Source: Paenibacillus radicis (ex Xue et al. 2023)
GTDB taxonomy: Bacteria > Bacillota > Bacilli > Paenibacillales > NBRC-103111
Direction: 5' to 3'
Length of the DNA: 64,000 bases
Assembly (NCBI RefSeq): GCF_024722015.1
Contig: NZ_JANQBD010000025.1
Location: 62,001-126,000, forward strand
Shown here: piece by piece, positions 23,643 through 32,089 of the stretch
Position numbering within the stretch: the first letter of the stretch is position 1
Layout: each line of letters begins with the position of its first letter
Program-made: the position numbers and the translations under genes
Notes under the pieces: model-generated
Told to the model about the DNA's origin: nothing
The model's input: the letters and a program-made list of their open reading frames with translations, nothing else
Database searches by the model: none

Positions 23643-24488
23643 ATGATCGCGAAACATTTACAAGATACAACAACGTTACACAATGGTATCCAAATGCCTT
23701 GGTTCGGGCTCGGAGTATTTAAAGTAGAAGAAGGTGAGGAGCTGGTTCATGCTGTTAAATCAGCCATCAAACAAGGCTATCGCAGTATCGATACGGCTGC
23801 TATTTACGATAATGAAAAGAGTGTCGGTCAAGGGATTCACGAAGCCATTGTAGAGACCCGAATCGCTAGAGAAGATCTTTTTATTACATCCAAGGTTTGG
23901 AATGCCGATCTCGGATATGAGTCCACATTGGCCGCCTACGAAACAAGCTTGAACAAGCTAGGCTTGGACTATCTCGATTTATACCTTATTCATTGGCCTG
24001 TTGAAGGTAAATATACCGAGTCGTGGAGAGCTTTGGAAACCCTATATAAAGAAGGGCGTGTAAAGGCGATTGGAGTAAGCAATTTTCAGATCCATCATAT
24101 TGAAAAACTTATGAAAACAGCAGCTATTAAACCTATGGTGAACCAAGTGGAGCTTCATCCCCAATTAACTCAAAATGAGCTGATTAGCTTCTGTAAGGAG
24201 CACGGCATTCAAGTGGAAGCATGGTCACCGTTAATGCAAGGTCAGTTATTAGATCATCCGGTCTTACAAGAAATTGCAAATAAGCATAACAAATCGATTG
24301 CCCAGATTATTCTGCGTTGGGACTTGCAGCATGGGATTGTAACGATTCCAAAGTCTACTAAAGAACATCGGATCATAGAAAATTCGGCCGTATTTGATTT
24401 TGAGCTTTCAAAAGAAGATATAGCCCGGATTGACGGCTTGAACCAAAACCACCGTGTAGGTCCGGATCCGGATAACTTTGACTTTTAA
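23643..24488 (+). CDS. Aldo/keto reductase
   Basis: 281-residue NADPH-dependent aldo/keto reductase with a complete catalytic tetrad: Asp50, Tyr55 (SIDTAAIYDNEKSVG), Lys84 (ITSKVWN) and His117 (YLIHWPVEG). The LHPQLTQNELISFCKEHG and C-terminal IPKSTKEHRIIENSAVFDFELS segments are typical of the AKR5 group (for example YvgN/YtbE) that reduces methylglyoxal and other aldehydes. CAGGAGG lies nine bases upstream. It lies 114 bases after the MFS gene on the same strand. Confidence 0.92.
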   Translation: MIAKHLQDTTTLHNGIQMPWFGLGVFKVEEGEELVHAVKSAIKQGYRSIDTAAIYDNEKSVGQGIHEAIVETRIAREDLFITSKVWNADLGYESTLAAYETSLNKLGLDYLDLYLIHWPVEGKYTESWRALETLYKEGRVKAIGVSNFQIHHIEKLMKTAAIKPMVNQVELHPQLTQNELISFCKEHGIQVEAWSPLMQGQLLDHPVLQEIANKHNKSIAQIILRWDLQHGIVTIPKSTKEHRIIENSAVFDFELSKEDIARIDGLNQNHRVGPDPDNFDF

Positions 24489-24526
24489 GATGAGCCTTCT
24501 TCTATGTAATTTCAAAAGGATGTTAG

Positions 24527-24556
24527 AAGAGAGTACCGATTCGAGGGTACTCTCTT
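24527..24556. terminator. Terminator between convergent genes
   Basis: Stem AAGAGAGTACC/GGTACTCTCTT (11 bp, perfect) with an eight-base loop, between the rightward reductase and the leftward MFS gene. It can serve both strands. Confidence 0.75.
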
Positions 24557-24564
24557 AAACCATG

Positions 24565-25794
24565 CTAGTCTGTAGTCACATACTCGTTTTTTCCAGCGCC
24601 CATACCAAAAATAAAAATAAAGATCGACGCGACAATTAGCATCAACAACGGGATAGTCCAGCTATGCGCTGCATCATGCAACAATCCAAACAATGTGGGA
24701 CCTACTGCAGCAAGCAAATACCCAAATGATTGCGCCATTCCTGACAGCTCGGCTGCTTGATGCGTATTATGTGTTCGAAGGCTAAAAAACATCATAGCTA
24801 AACTGAAGGCAACTCCAGCTCCAATACCAATCATAATGACCCATAAAGGGATTAGTGTCGTACCTCCATACAGAACACCCAATATTCCAGCCATAAATAA
24901 TAAAGCGGTTATGGCGACTAAAATACGCTGGTTTTTCATATATCCCGCCAGAATAGGAACAATAAATGTAAAGGGAAGGACTGCAAATTGCATCAAGGAA
25001 AGCATCCATCCCGCTGAACTTGAGCTTAATCCTTGTTCTTGAAGAATCACAGGCAACCAAGCAATAACCGTATAGAAAATAAGGGATTGCAGCCCCATAT
25101 ATAAAGTCACTTTCCAAGCCAATCTGGAACGCCACAAGCTGACAGACTTGGTTTGCTGCTCCAAGCTTACTTTTCTAGCTGATTGGAGCCGTGTCCGCAT
25201 TTGCGGAATCCAAAATAAGAGAGCAATGAAGGACAAGATTCCCCAGCAGCCAAGAGCGCCCTTCCAGCCTAATCCCATTGAAGACGAGATTGGAGTACTA
25301 AGCCCCGATGCAATGGCTCCGCACAGGTTCATCGAAACTGCATACACCCCTGTCATAATTCCAATACGCCCGGGGAATTTTTGTTTAATAAGACTCGGCA
25401 GCAGTACGTTGCAAACAGCAATTGATAAGCCAAGCAGGATGGTACCGGCAAATAATGCTCCTACTCCAGCAAATGATCGTAACAAGATTCCTACTGTTAA
25501 CATAACCAATGATGCCAGAAGCACAACTTCTATGCCAAAGCGTCGTGATAACTTAGGTGCGAAGGGTGAAAGTACTGCAAAAGCAAGTAAGGGAACAGTG
25601 GTTAAAGTACCGGTTACTGTGTTGGATATTCCCAAACTGTCACGAATGGAAGCTACCAGAGGTCCTATAGATGTCAAAGGCGCTCTGAGTGTTGCTCCAA
25701 TAAAAATGATTCCAATAACAAGCAGCCATACCCCTGTCTTTGGTGCTGCTGTAATTTCAAGCTGTGCTTTGTTTCTTGTTTGCTGAAAACTCAT
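24565..25794 (-). CDS. MFS transporter, CynX/NimT type
   Basis: 409-residue twelve-helix MFS protein of the CynX/NimT (cyanate/2-nitroimidazole) type: characteristic GATLRAPLTSIGPLVASIRDSLGIS opening (R-A-P-L-T-S-I-G-P), LSRRFGIE loop and central NVLLPSLIKQKFPGRIGIMTGVYA. Family members export cyanate or nitroimidazoles; most are orphans. The start codon overlaps the stop codon of the upstream GntR regulator (ATGA), so it is translationally coupled and controlled by it. Confidence 0.85.
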   Translation of the reverse strand: MSFQQTRNKAQLEITAAPKTGVWLLVIGIIFIGATLRAPLTSIGPLVASIRDSLGISNTVTGTLTTVPLLAFAVLSPFAPKLSRRFGIEVVLLASLVMLTVGILLRSFAGVGALFAGTILLGLSIAVCNVLLPSLIKQKFPGRIGIMTGVYAVSMNLCGAIASGLSTPISSSMGLGWKGALGCWGILSFIALLFWIPQMRTRLQSARKVSLEQQTKSVSLWRSRLAWKVTLYMGLQSLIFYTVIAWLPVILQEQGLSSSSAGWMLSLMQFAVLPFTFIVPILAGYMKNQRILVAITALLFMAGILGVLYGGTTLIPLWVIMIGIGAGVAFSLAMMFFSLRTHNTHQAAELSGMAQSFGYLLAAVGPTLFGLLHDAAHSWTIPLLMLIVASIFIFIFGMGAGKNEYVTTD

Positions 25795-26489
25795 GATGAT
25801 CCTCCAATATCTAAAGATAAGGCTTCTTTAAATTGATAAATATATTCATTTACAGCTTCAACGGCCTGATCCGTATTTTGTTCGATAATGGCAGCTACAA
25901 GCTTACTATGAATTTTTTGATCAGAATCCGTATGCGAAGTAATTTCCACCAGGTTATGAACAGAAGCCTGCAACGATTCTGTCATATGCTCGTACAAATC
26001 AATCAGGACACTGTTATGAGTTGCTTCTGCTATCGCTTGGTGCAGCTTAATATCAGATTCAGCGTAGGCCTGAAGGTCCTTTGCATCTGCGGCAGCTTGA
26101 CAAGCAGCGATGCACATACGCAACCTGTCCAAATCTTCTTCATTGCGCCTTATAGCTGCTAATTGTGCAGCTTCCCGCTCAAGAGCATGCCGCACCTCTA
26201 ATGTTTCTAATATATTGGACTTCTGGATGCGCCGGTTAAGTGCAGCCCCGAGGACGCTTGATGAGCTTACGAAGGTACCGCTCCCTTGTCTTGTTTTCAG
26301 AAGTCCTGCATGAACAAGTGCTCGTATCGCTTCTCTTAATGTATTGCGACTCACATCGAACTGCTGCATCAATTCCAGTTCAGGTGGTACACGGGTTCCA
26401 ACAGACCATTTTCCAGATTCAATTAAAGATTCAATTTGTAATACGACTTGCTCGACAAGCGATAAACGATTTGTTTTAGCTATATCCAT
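25791..26489 (-). CDS. GntR/FadR family transcriptional regulator
   Basis: 232-residue regulator: N-terminal winged HTH of GntR type (GTRVPPELELMQQFDVSRNTLREAIRALVHAGLL, including S-R-N-T-L-R-E-A) and a C-terminal FCD ligand domain of six helices with metal-binding His residues (LHQAIAEATHNSVL). FadR-like regulators respond to carboxylic acids. It precedes and overlaps the MFS gene. An operator-like dyad overlaps the promoter -10 region 30-50 bases upstream of the gene, suggesting autoregulation. Confidence 0.9.
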   Translation of the reverse strand: MDIAKTNRLSLVEQVVLQIESLIESGKWSVGTRVPPELELMQQFDVSRNTLREAIRALVHAGLLKTRQGSGTFVSSSSVLGAALNRRIQKSNILETLEVRHALEREAAQLAAIRRNEEDLDRLRMCIAACQAAADAKDLQAYAESDIKLHQAIAEATHNSVLIDLYEHMTESLQASVHNLVEITSHTDSDQKIHSKLVAAIIEQNTDQAVEAVNEYIYQFKEALSLDIGGSS

Positions 26490-26515
26490 TTACGCACCTC
26501 AAATTTGTAGGATGT

Positions 26516-26563
26516 TTGGTTCATTGGTTAACCCAACATAACATAAGTATGTGATAATGTAAA
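26516..26563 (-). promoter_or_regulatory. Promoter and dyad of gntR-MFS operon
   Basis: -35 TTTACA (26563-26558), 17-base spacer, -10 TATGTT (26540-26535) on the - strand. Just downstream, a dyad TTGGGTTAACCAATGAACCAA (reverse strand; key arms TTGGGTTAA and AACCAA) covers the likely start site, fitting a FadR-type operator. Confidence 0.6.
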
Positions 26564-26580
26564 TGAAAATAAAGCTCAAC

Positions 26581-26620
26581 AAGAAAAAGAACCTTATACC
26601 ACACCGTGGTTTTAAGGTCC
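26581..26620 (-). terminator. Terminator of the amino-acid ABC operon
   Basis: On the - strand the arms ACCTTAAAACCA and TGGTATAAGGT surround CGGTG and are followed by TCTTTTTCTTG, just after the last permease gene. Confidence 0.8.
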
Positions 26621-26626
26621 TTTATA

Positions 26627-27277
26627 CTACACCTGCCGAGCTTCCAGCCTACGAGCTACAATGGATAACGAATAGTTAACAATAAAATACATAACTGCAG
26701 CGAGCAATAAGATTGGGATTACGAAATTAACGTTCTGCCCATTAATAATTTGTGCATTATGCATTAATTCTCCTAAAGATATAACGACAGCAAGCGATGT
26801 GTCCTTCAGCAGTGAGATAAATTGGCTCACCATTGGCGGGACCATACGGCGGAGCGCTTGTGGAAGCACAATATACCAAAGCGTTTGCAGATAGGACAGA
26901 CCCGATGACCGGGAGGCTTCTATCTGGCCTTTATCAATTGATTTTAATCCGCTTCGTACAATCTCTGAGATCATCGCCGCTTCAAAGATGGTCAGCGCAA
27001 CAATCGCCGCATTCACAACACTTAGCTTGATTCCAACTTCGGGGAGAGCAAAAAACGTAAAGAAAATGATCAACAGCAGGGGAAGGTTGCGAATCGTTTC
27101 CACAATTATGGCAGTTAGCTGTGAGATTACGGGAAATTTCGTATACCGAATCGTCCCCAGTAAACATCCGAGCAAGAAGCTGAGCAGGATCGCTATCCCT
27201 GCTACTTTCAATGTTATTCCCAAGCCTTGCAGCATGAACCATAAATGATCCCACGTATACGCACCTGCAAAATCCAT
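26627..27277 (-). CDS. Polar amino-acid ABC transporter permease (GlnP/HisM type)
   Basis: 216-residue permease with about five membrane helices and the EAA motif EASRSSGLSYLQTLWYIVLPQALR (G-L-S at the core). It belongs to the His/Glu/Gln ABC transporter family and probably forms a heterodimer with the upstream 219-residue permease. GGAGG lies seven bases before ATG 27277. It is the last gene of the ATPase-binding protein-permease-permease operon. Confidence 0.9.
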   Translation of the reverse strand: MDFAGAYTWDHLWFMLQGLGITLKVAGIAILLSFLLGCLLGTIRYTKFPVISQLTAIIVETIRNLPLLLIIFFTFFALPEVGIKLSVVNAAIVALTIFEAAMISEIVRSGLKSIDKGQIEASRSSGLSYLQTLWYIVLPQALRRMVPPMVSQFISLLKDTSLAVVISLGELMHNAQIINGQNVNFVIPILLLAAVMYFIVNYSLSIVARRLEARQV

Positions 27278-27310
27278 AAGGCCTCACCTCCAAAGCAAGC
27301 CTAAACCACC

Positions 27311-27970
27311 TTAACTCACTCCCGCCATTCGTCGTTCCAAATAGGAAAGCCCGATGCTGAGCGGAATGGTAATAACAAGGTAGAATAGGGCTACAAAAAT
27401 ATAGACGCTAAACGTAACAAATGACTTGGTAGAAATAAGGTCGGCATAATACATCAAATCCAACCCTGCCACGACACTTAATATCGATGAGTTTTTAACA
27501 AGATTCAAAAATTGGTTGCCGATCGGAGGGATAACGATTTTAATAGCCTGAGGTAATACAACATAATACATCGTTTGGTTATAAGTTAATCCTGATGCAC
27601 GTGCGGCTTCGGTTTGCCCCTTCGGCACAGCCTGTATTCCCGCCCGAACCGCTTCAGCTATAAACGCGGCTGTGTAAATAGTCAACGCTAATGTGCCCGC
27701 AACAAAGCCGCTAAGCGGTAACCCTAGTACGGAAGGAGCAAGAAAAAAGAAAAACACAATCAAAATAAGTGGAATATTGCGAATAAATTCAACAAACACA
27801 GTACCTAGCCAATTCAAGGGCCTAATAGGAGCTATTCGCATCACTGCAACAATCGTCCCCAGAATAAAGCTTCCCACCAACGCTATAAGACTTACCTGAA
27901 GCGTATTCAAGAAGCCTTCCATGTACATATCCCAATACTTAAATAAAATATCAAATTTAAGCTTATCCAT
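27311..27970 (-). CDS. Polar amino-acid ABC transporter permease (GlnM/GlnP type)
   Basis: 219-residue integral membrane permease: helix-rich, with EAARASGLTYNQTMYYVVLPQAIK as EAA loop (A-A-R-A-S-G-L) and the family C-terminus LERRMAG. Likely pairs with the next permease gene. ATG at 27970 has GGAGG twelve bases upstream and AAGGGT adjacent, so the ribosome site is imperfect. Substrate is a polar amino acid, most likely glutamine, glutamate or aspartate by family. Confidence 0.9.
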   Translation of the reverse strand: MDKLKFDILFKYWDMYMEGFLNTLQVSLIALVGSFILGTIVAVMRIAPIRPLNWLGTVFVEFIRNIPLILIVFFFFLAPSVLGLPLSGFVAGTLALTIYTAAFIAEAVRAGIQAVPKGQTEAARASGLTYNQTMYYVVLPQAIKIVIPPIGNQFLNLVKNSSILSVVAGLDLMYYADLISTKSFVTFSVYIFVALFYLVITIPLSIGLSYLERRMAGVS

Positions 27971-28052
27971 ACCCTTGCGGCGCCTCCTTCCGCTAATGGA
28001 ACAAGGGTGAGCAGCTTACTAGCCAAGCTTGCTCATCCCTTAGTCCGGCGTA

Positions 28053-28910
28053 CTATTTACTCGGCTTTTCTCCAATCCATTGCTCATACAATTTGTCGTA
28101 TTGACCGCTAGCCTTGATGGATTTCAAGAAATCATTAACATAAGCAGTGTAAGTTGTATCGCCTTTCTTAATGGCCATTCCATAAGGCTCATCTGTAAAG
28201 GTTCCCCCTACTACCTCGTAATTAGGATCCTGTTTAACCATACCGTACAAAATGGCATTATCCGTAGTTAATGTATCTCCCTGGCCCGCTTTCAGAGCGG
28301 TGAATGCTTCTTGATAATTTTCAAACTCAAGCACCGTTGCCTCCGGGGCTTTGGCACGAATGTTGGTTGTCGAGGTTGAGCCTTTTACAGCCAGCACCTT
28401 AACTCCTTTTTTCACATCTGCCACTGATTTGATAGCACTTCCTTTTTTAACTAACAGAGACTGGCCTGCTTTAAAATATACATCTGAGAACTCGACTTCC
28501 TTTTTACGTTCCTCTGTAATGGTCATAGTAGCTATAATCATGTCAATATCACCGTTATTAAGCATTGGAATCCGCGTTTTGGAAGTAACCTCTTTTAATT
28601 CCAGCTTTGTTTCATCGCCTAGTATTTGTTTCGCCAAAGCTTTAGCTAAATCGATATCAAATCCTTCGACCTTGCCTGTACCCGGGTCCTTCAATCCGAA
28701 CAGCTTGGTATCAAACTTAACGCCCGCTACCAGCTTGCCCCGTTTTTTGATCGCATCTAAAGTACTGTCCGCCGCTTTTCCAGATTCCGCACCTCCAGTT
28801 TTTGGCGCATCTGTACCTGGCGCGGGAGCGGCAGTGCCGCAAGCGGTTAAAGCGAGCATTATCGTAATCATAATCAGTGTGAACGTCATCCCCATCTTTT
28901 TTCTACTCAT
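28053..28910 (-). CDS. Amino-acid-binding lipoprotein (GlnH type)
   Basis: 285-residue periplasmic-type binding lipoprotein (family 3). Lipobox LTAC gives lipidated Cys24, followed by a Pro/Ala/Gly-rich linker. The ligand domain has KLVAGVKFDTKLFGLKD, GFDIDLAKALA (family signature with acidic residue), VTSKTRIPMLNNGDIDMIIATMTIT and DTLTTDNAIL. The IPMLNNGDID segment is common in glutamate/glutamine receptors (GluB/GlnH). AGGAGAGGGG precedes the ATG. Second gene after the ATPase, first of the transport components. Confidence 0.92.
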   Translation of the reverse strand: MSRKKMGMTFTLIMITIMLALTACGTAAPAPGTDAPKTGGAESGKAADSTLDAIKKRGKLVAGVKFDTKLFGLKDPGTGKVEGFDIDLAKALAKQILGDETKLELKEVTSKTRIPMLNNGDIDMIIATMTITEERKKEVEFSDVYFKAGQSLLVKKGSAIKSVADVKKGVKVLAVKGSTSTTNIRAKAPEATVLEFENYQEAFTALKAGQGDTLTTDNAILYGMVKQDPNYEVVGGTFTDEPYGMAIKKGDTTYTAYVNDFLKSIKASGQYDKLYEQWIGEKPSK

Positions 28911-28937
28911 TGAACAAACCCCTCTCCTAATGATTTA

Positions 28938-29666
28938 TTAATGCTGCAGCAAGCGGCCGAGGAATAGTTGGGCCCGTTCCTCTTTTGGATTATTGAAAAA
29001 ATCATCCGGTGCCCCTTCCTCAACAATGAACCCCTGATCCATAAAGACAACGCGATCTGCAACCTCGCGGGCGAACCCCATTTCATGTGTTACTACAACC
29101 ATAGTCATTCCATCATGAGCCAGGCCCTTCATAACATCGAGCACCTCACCAATCATCTCCGGATCAAGTGCAGAGGTTGGTTCGTCGAATAACATAATCT
29201 GCGGCTTCATTGCGAGCCCGCGGGCTATTGCAACCCGCTGCTGCTGTCCGCCTGAGAGCTGGGATGGAAAAGCGTCCGCTTTCTCAGGTATCCCAACCTT
29301 CTCCAAGTACTGCATCGCTATTTGTTTTGCTTCCTGCTTTGATATTTTGGATACTTGGACAGGCGCCAATGTGATATTTTCCAAGACAGACATATGCGGA
29401 TACAGATTAAAATGCTGAAACACCATCCCAATGTTGCGCCGCAGCTTGTTAACATCGGTCTTCTTGTTATGCAGCTCGGCAGCATTTACTGTCAATTCTC
29501 CATCTGTGATAGTTTCCAGCCGGTTGATACAGCGAAGCAAGGTACTTTTCCCCGAGCCTGATGGTCCAACAACAACTACTACTTCCCCTTGCCGGATGGA
29601 TAGATTGATCTGTTTAAGTACATGGAATTTTCCATAATGTTTATTAACGTTGCGAAATTCGATCAT
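28938..29666 (-). CDS. glnQ: Polar amino-acid ABC transporter ATP-binding protein
   Basis: 242-residue ABC ATPase. Walker [11 protein letters not shown] loop [11 protein letters not shown], signature [17 protein letters not shown], Walker [15 protein letters not shown] loop VVTHEMGF. The sequence closely follows GlnQ-type subunits. It leads the operon glnQ-glnH-permease-permease; GGGAGG lies upstream of the ATG. The energy unit for polar amino-acid uptake. The 515-base gap upstream holds its promoter region and the first two copies of an intergenic repeat. Confidence 0.95.
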   Translation of the reverse strand: MIEFRNVNKHYGKFHVLKQINLSIRQGEVVVVVGPSGSGKSTLLRCINRLETITDGELTVNAAELHNKKTDVNKLRRNIGMVFQHFNLYPHMSVLENITLAPVQVSKISKQEAKQIAMQYLEKVGIPEKADAFPSQLSGGQQQRVAIARGLAMKPQIMLFDEPTSALDPEMIGEVLDVMKGLAHDGMTMVVVTHEMGFAREVADRVVFMDQGFIVEEGAPDDFFNNPKEERAQLFLGRLLQH

Positions 29667-29885
29667 GAGCCGCCACCCAACCTCCCTCAGGCTATACCAA
29701 AAATATAACTTTTAAATTATCTTTTTGATATATTAATAATGTATGTTGTTATATTCGGGTTATGCTATACAACATTAACGGATATCAGGGAATGCTCCAT
29801 TTCATTGTGCAGCACCTGCCTTTAAATGGTATTAACCTCATTTCATGAATTACGAATCTCGGATCGTTTTAACAATTCTCCAAAG
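29667..29885. other. Upstream region of glnQ
   Basis: AT-rich, no reading frame. It must hold the promoter of the amino-acid transporter operon but I see no unambiguous -35/-10 pair and no riboswitch-like fold. Confidence 0.4.
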
Positions 29886-30002
29886 TAAGAAAAGCTTTCT
29901 GATCGAGGCCCTTTCGAGGAAGATACATTCGTGTCTTAGCGATGGCTTTTCTTGCAATATCAGCTTGTTCAGCTCCGCTGAAAACTTATAAGTTTGATAT
30001 TA
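29886..30002. repeat. Repeat family A, copy 1
   Basis: 117-base unit with outer arms AAGAAAAGC and GCTTTTCTT, an inner ATACA-TTCG-TGT loop (UUCG tetraloop), then AATATCAG / GATATT arms enclosing the perfect hairpin TTCAGC-TCC-GCTGAA. Directly followed by copy 2. Confidence 0.9.
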
Positions 30003-30121
30003 TAAGAAAAGCTTTCTGATCGAGGCTATTTCCATGTAGATACATTCGTGTCTTTGCGGTGGCTTTTATTGCAATATCAGCCTTGTTCAGCTCCGCTGAA
30101 AACTTATCAAGTCTGATATTA
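30003..30121. repeat. Repeat family A, copy 2 (tandem)
   Basis: 119-base near-copy of the preceding unit (mismatches concentrated in the first loop region). It keeps ACATTCGTGT, CAATATCAG, TTCAGCTCCGCTGAA and CTGATATT. Same orientation as copies 1 and 3. Confidence 0.9.
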
Positions 30122-30181
30122 CAAAAAAACACACCTCAAAAGTCGCCTCTTGGGATGAGTTTTTTATTGTTATATGGGCTA

Positions 30182-31111
30182 TTACTTTACATACTTCCCG
30201 ATAAACCGGGCTACCTCTTGATCATAAGCCTCCGGATTGGTCTGTCTAGCCATGCCGTGACCGGCTCCAGGGACGATGAACAATTTCTTATGTGTCGGGC
30301 TATTCTCGTACAGTTCATATACCATTTGGGTCGGGACAAACAAGTCGGTGTCACCATGAATGAACAGCGTTGGTGTTTTGGATTTTTTCACTTGCTCCAA
30401 GGCGGAAGCTTCGCCAAAAAAGTAGCCGGCCCGAAGTTTGGTCAACAGGCTGGTCGATTGAATAAGCGGAAATGATGGGAGGTGGTACATTCGTTTCAGC
30501 TGATAGGACAACTGATCTTTAACCGACGTATACCCGCAATCCTCCACGATCACTTTGACGTTCGGAGGCAAATCCTCGCCGCTGGTCATTGTTACAGTCG
30601 CTGCCCCCATGGATATGCCATGAAGAACAATTTGCGCCTGGCTTCCCGTTTGTTCAATAATCCTATCGATCCACTTGACGTAATCCAGACGTTCCGACCA
30701 TCCGAAGCCGATATAGTTTCCTTCACTTCTCCCATGTCCGCGAGCATCCGGCATCAGAACATTAAAGCCAAGTGAATCTCTATACATTTTGGCCAGTTCA
30801 CGCATCTGCTCGGATTTACCGAAATAACCGTGTGCGAGAATAGCCGTCTTGTTCGAAGGCTGATCCGCTGCTAAATAATAAGCGTGAAGCTTGATTCCAT
30901 CATTGGATACCAGGCTCCATTCCGAATAAGCTTGTTTCCTCCACCATTCTTCAATGCTGTGAAAAGGCTTCTGGGCAGTTACCTTAACCTCTAAATCCGG
31001 ATTACCATTTAAAAAACTTTTATCCGTACGAGCTATAGCAACATGATAGAAATAAAAGCTGGCTAAAGTGATAAATAAGATTATTATGAGAACAATAATG
31101 ATAACCGTCAC
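30182..31111 (-). CDS. Membrane-anchored alpha/beta hydrolase (COG1073-type)
   Basis: 309-residue hydrolase with an N-terminal signal anchor (residues 3-24), then an alpha/beta-hydrolase domain. Counted from 31111: oxyanion AHGYFG (93-98), catalytic Ser167 in HGISMGAA, Asp254 in IHGDTDLFVP and His285 in GAGHGMA complete the triad; DARGHGRSEG is also typical. GTG at 31111 is preferred because AGAGGGTG lies six bases upstream; the GTG at 31120 sits within the site. Likely an extracytoplasmic esterase or peptidase of unknown substrate. It is flanked on both sides by family A repeats. Confidence 0.87.
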   Translation of the reverse strand: MTVIIIVLIIILFITLASFYFYHVAIARTDKSFLNGNPDLEVKVTAQKPFHSIEEWWRKQAYSEWSLVSNDGIKLHAYYLAADQPSNKTAILAHGYFGKSEQMRELAKMYRDSLGFNVLMPDARGHGRSEGNYIGFGWSERLDYVKWIDRIIEQTGSQAQIVLHGISMGAATVTMTSGEDLPPNVKVIVEDCGYTSVKDQLSYQLKRMYHLPSFPLIQSTSLLTKLRAGYFFGEASALEQVKKSKTPTLFIHGDTDLFVPTQMVYELYENSPTHKKLFIVPGAGHGMARQTNPEAYDQEVARFIGKYVK

Positions 31112-31249
31112 AAGTAACACCCTCTATTTACTTTTTAAAATCGTTCTTTTTAATCTACACGTTTACGTTTATTGTATAGTATTGCTTAAATTAAAGGATT
31201 ATAAGAAAAAAGTTTTTTGAGCTTTATTCGGCTGAAAATGGAACATATA

Positions 31250-31369
31250 TAAGAAAAACTTCTGATCGAAGCCCTTTCGAGGAAGAGACATTCGTGTCTA
31301 AGCTGTAGCTTTTCTTGCAATATCAGCCTTCTTCAGCTCCGCTGAAAACTTATAAAAGTCTGATATTTA
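31250..31369. repeat. Repeat family A, copy 3
   Basis: 120-base copy on the promoter side of the hydrolase gene. The inner stem is stronger here (AGACA-TTCG-TGTCT) and TTCAGC-TCC-GCTGAA is unchanged. Confidence 0.9.
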
Positions 31370-31583
31370 GTAAACTATCCTGACGACCCTTTAGATGCGG
31401 AGCAGACTATGGTGCATGGAGAGAGAAGAACGTGTGGGATTATATCCAATGATCGTGCATGTTCTTTGAAATGTAGGCTTGGCGTGAATGAAACACATCT
31501 CGCACCATAACCATCAAATTTGTAGAAAGCAACGACCTTGTCCATCATGCAGCGCCACAACGAGCGATCTAAGGTACCCCACA
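31370..31583. other. Gene-free stretch between repeats
   Basis: Contains one 69-codon leftward frame (31375-31584) without ribosome site or recognisable product; I treat it as non-coding. No other structure seen. Confidence 0.5.
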
Positions 31584-31790
31584 TAATTAGCTGGAAATCC
31601 TCCAGTTAATTCCAGTTGAATATGGATTTATTTGCAAATAACAGGAAAACGTCCCGTTAATTTCGTGATTTTAATACATTTAAGCCAATAATATCAAAAT
31701 TAGAAGGATTATTTCCAGTTAATTTCCTCACAGAGGATCTGACGGGAAAATTAGCTCCAGAAATTCCAGTTAAACCATTCGTTATCTCCC
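31584..31790. repeat. Dispersed structured repeat family B, copy 2
   Basis: Same four-module layout as at 14559-14752: 31584-31612 (CTGGA, five bases, TCCAG hairpin), 31639-31664, 31702-31727 (AGAAGGATTATTTCCAGTTA) and 31747-31773 (TTAGCTCCAGAAATTCCAGT). Similarity extends a little downstream. Between the two copies the first hairpin changes AACGGGA/TCCCGTT to AGCTGGA/TCCAGTT. Confidence 0.85.
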
Positions 31791-31853
31791 TGACGACAAA
31801 GCATTCGTGCTATAGCAGCACTTCTTTTCAACACGCGCGAATTCCGAGCATGC

Positions 31854-31905
31854 ATTGCGCTCTTGCATTGCGCTCTTGCAATGCATCGCTGCATTGCGGT
31901 TTTGC
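31854..31905. repeat. Four 13-bp tandem units
   Basis: ATTGCGCTCTTGC twice exactly, then AATGCATCGCTGC and ATTGCGGTTTTGC. Non-coding; lies between the repeat B copy and the mntH terminator. Confidence 0.8.
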
Positions 31906-32043
31906 AAGCAGAAACATGCACCTTAGTGAAATTAAACTTTCTCTATTTGCCAAGGTTTAGGGTGATCAAATTACCGCTTTAATCAATTAGTTCGGTTGTC
32001 CGCAGTGGAAGCAAGCTTACTTTCTGCTATTCAACACAAAGAA

Positions 32044-32060
32044 ACCGTGCTGGGCACGGT
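32044..32060 (-). terminator. Terminator hairpin downstream of mntH
   Basis: Stem ACCGTGC/GCACGGT with a three-base loop; on the - strand followed by TTCTTTG. About 30 bases after the mntH stop. Confidence 0.65.
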
Positions 32061-32089
32061 CCTTAACATTTCCTTGTTCTAGCTTCTGC

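Noticed and set aside
31375-31584. 69-codon leftward frame between repeat copies
   Set aside because: No ribosome site, no recognisable domain, composition unlike the neighbouring genes; lies in a repeat-rich gap.
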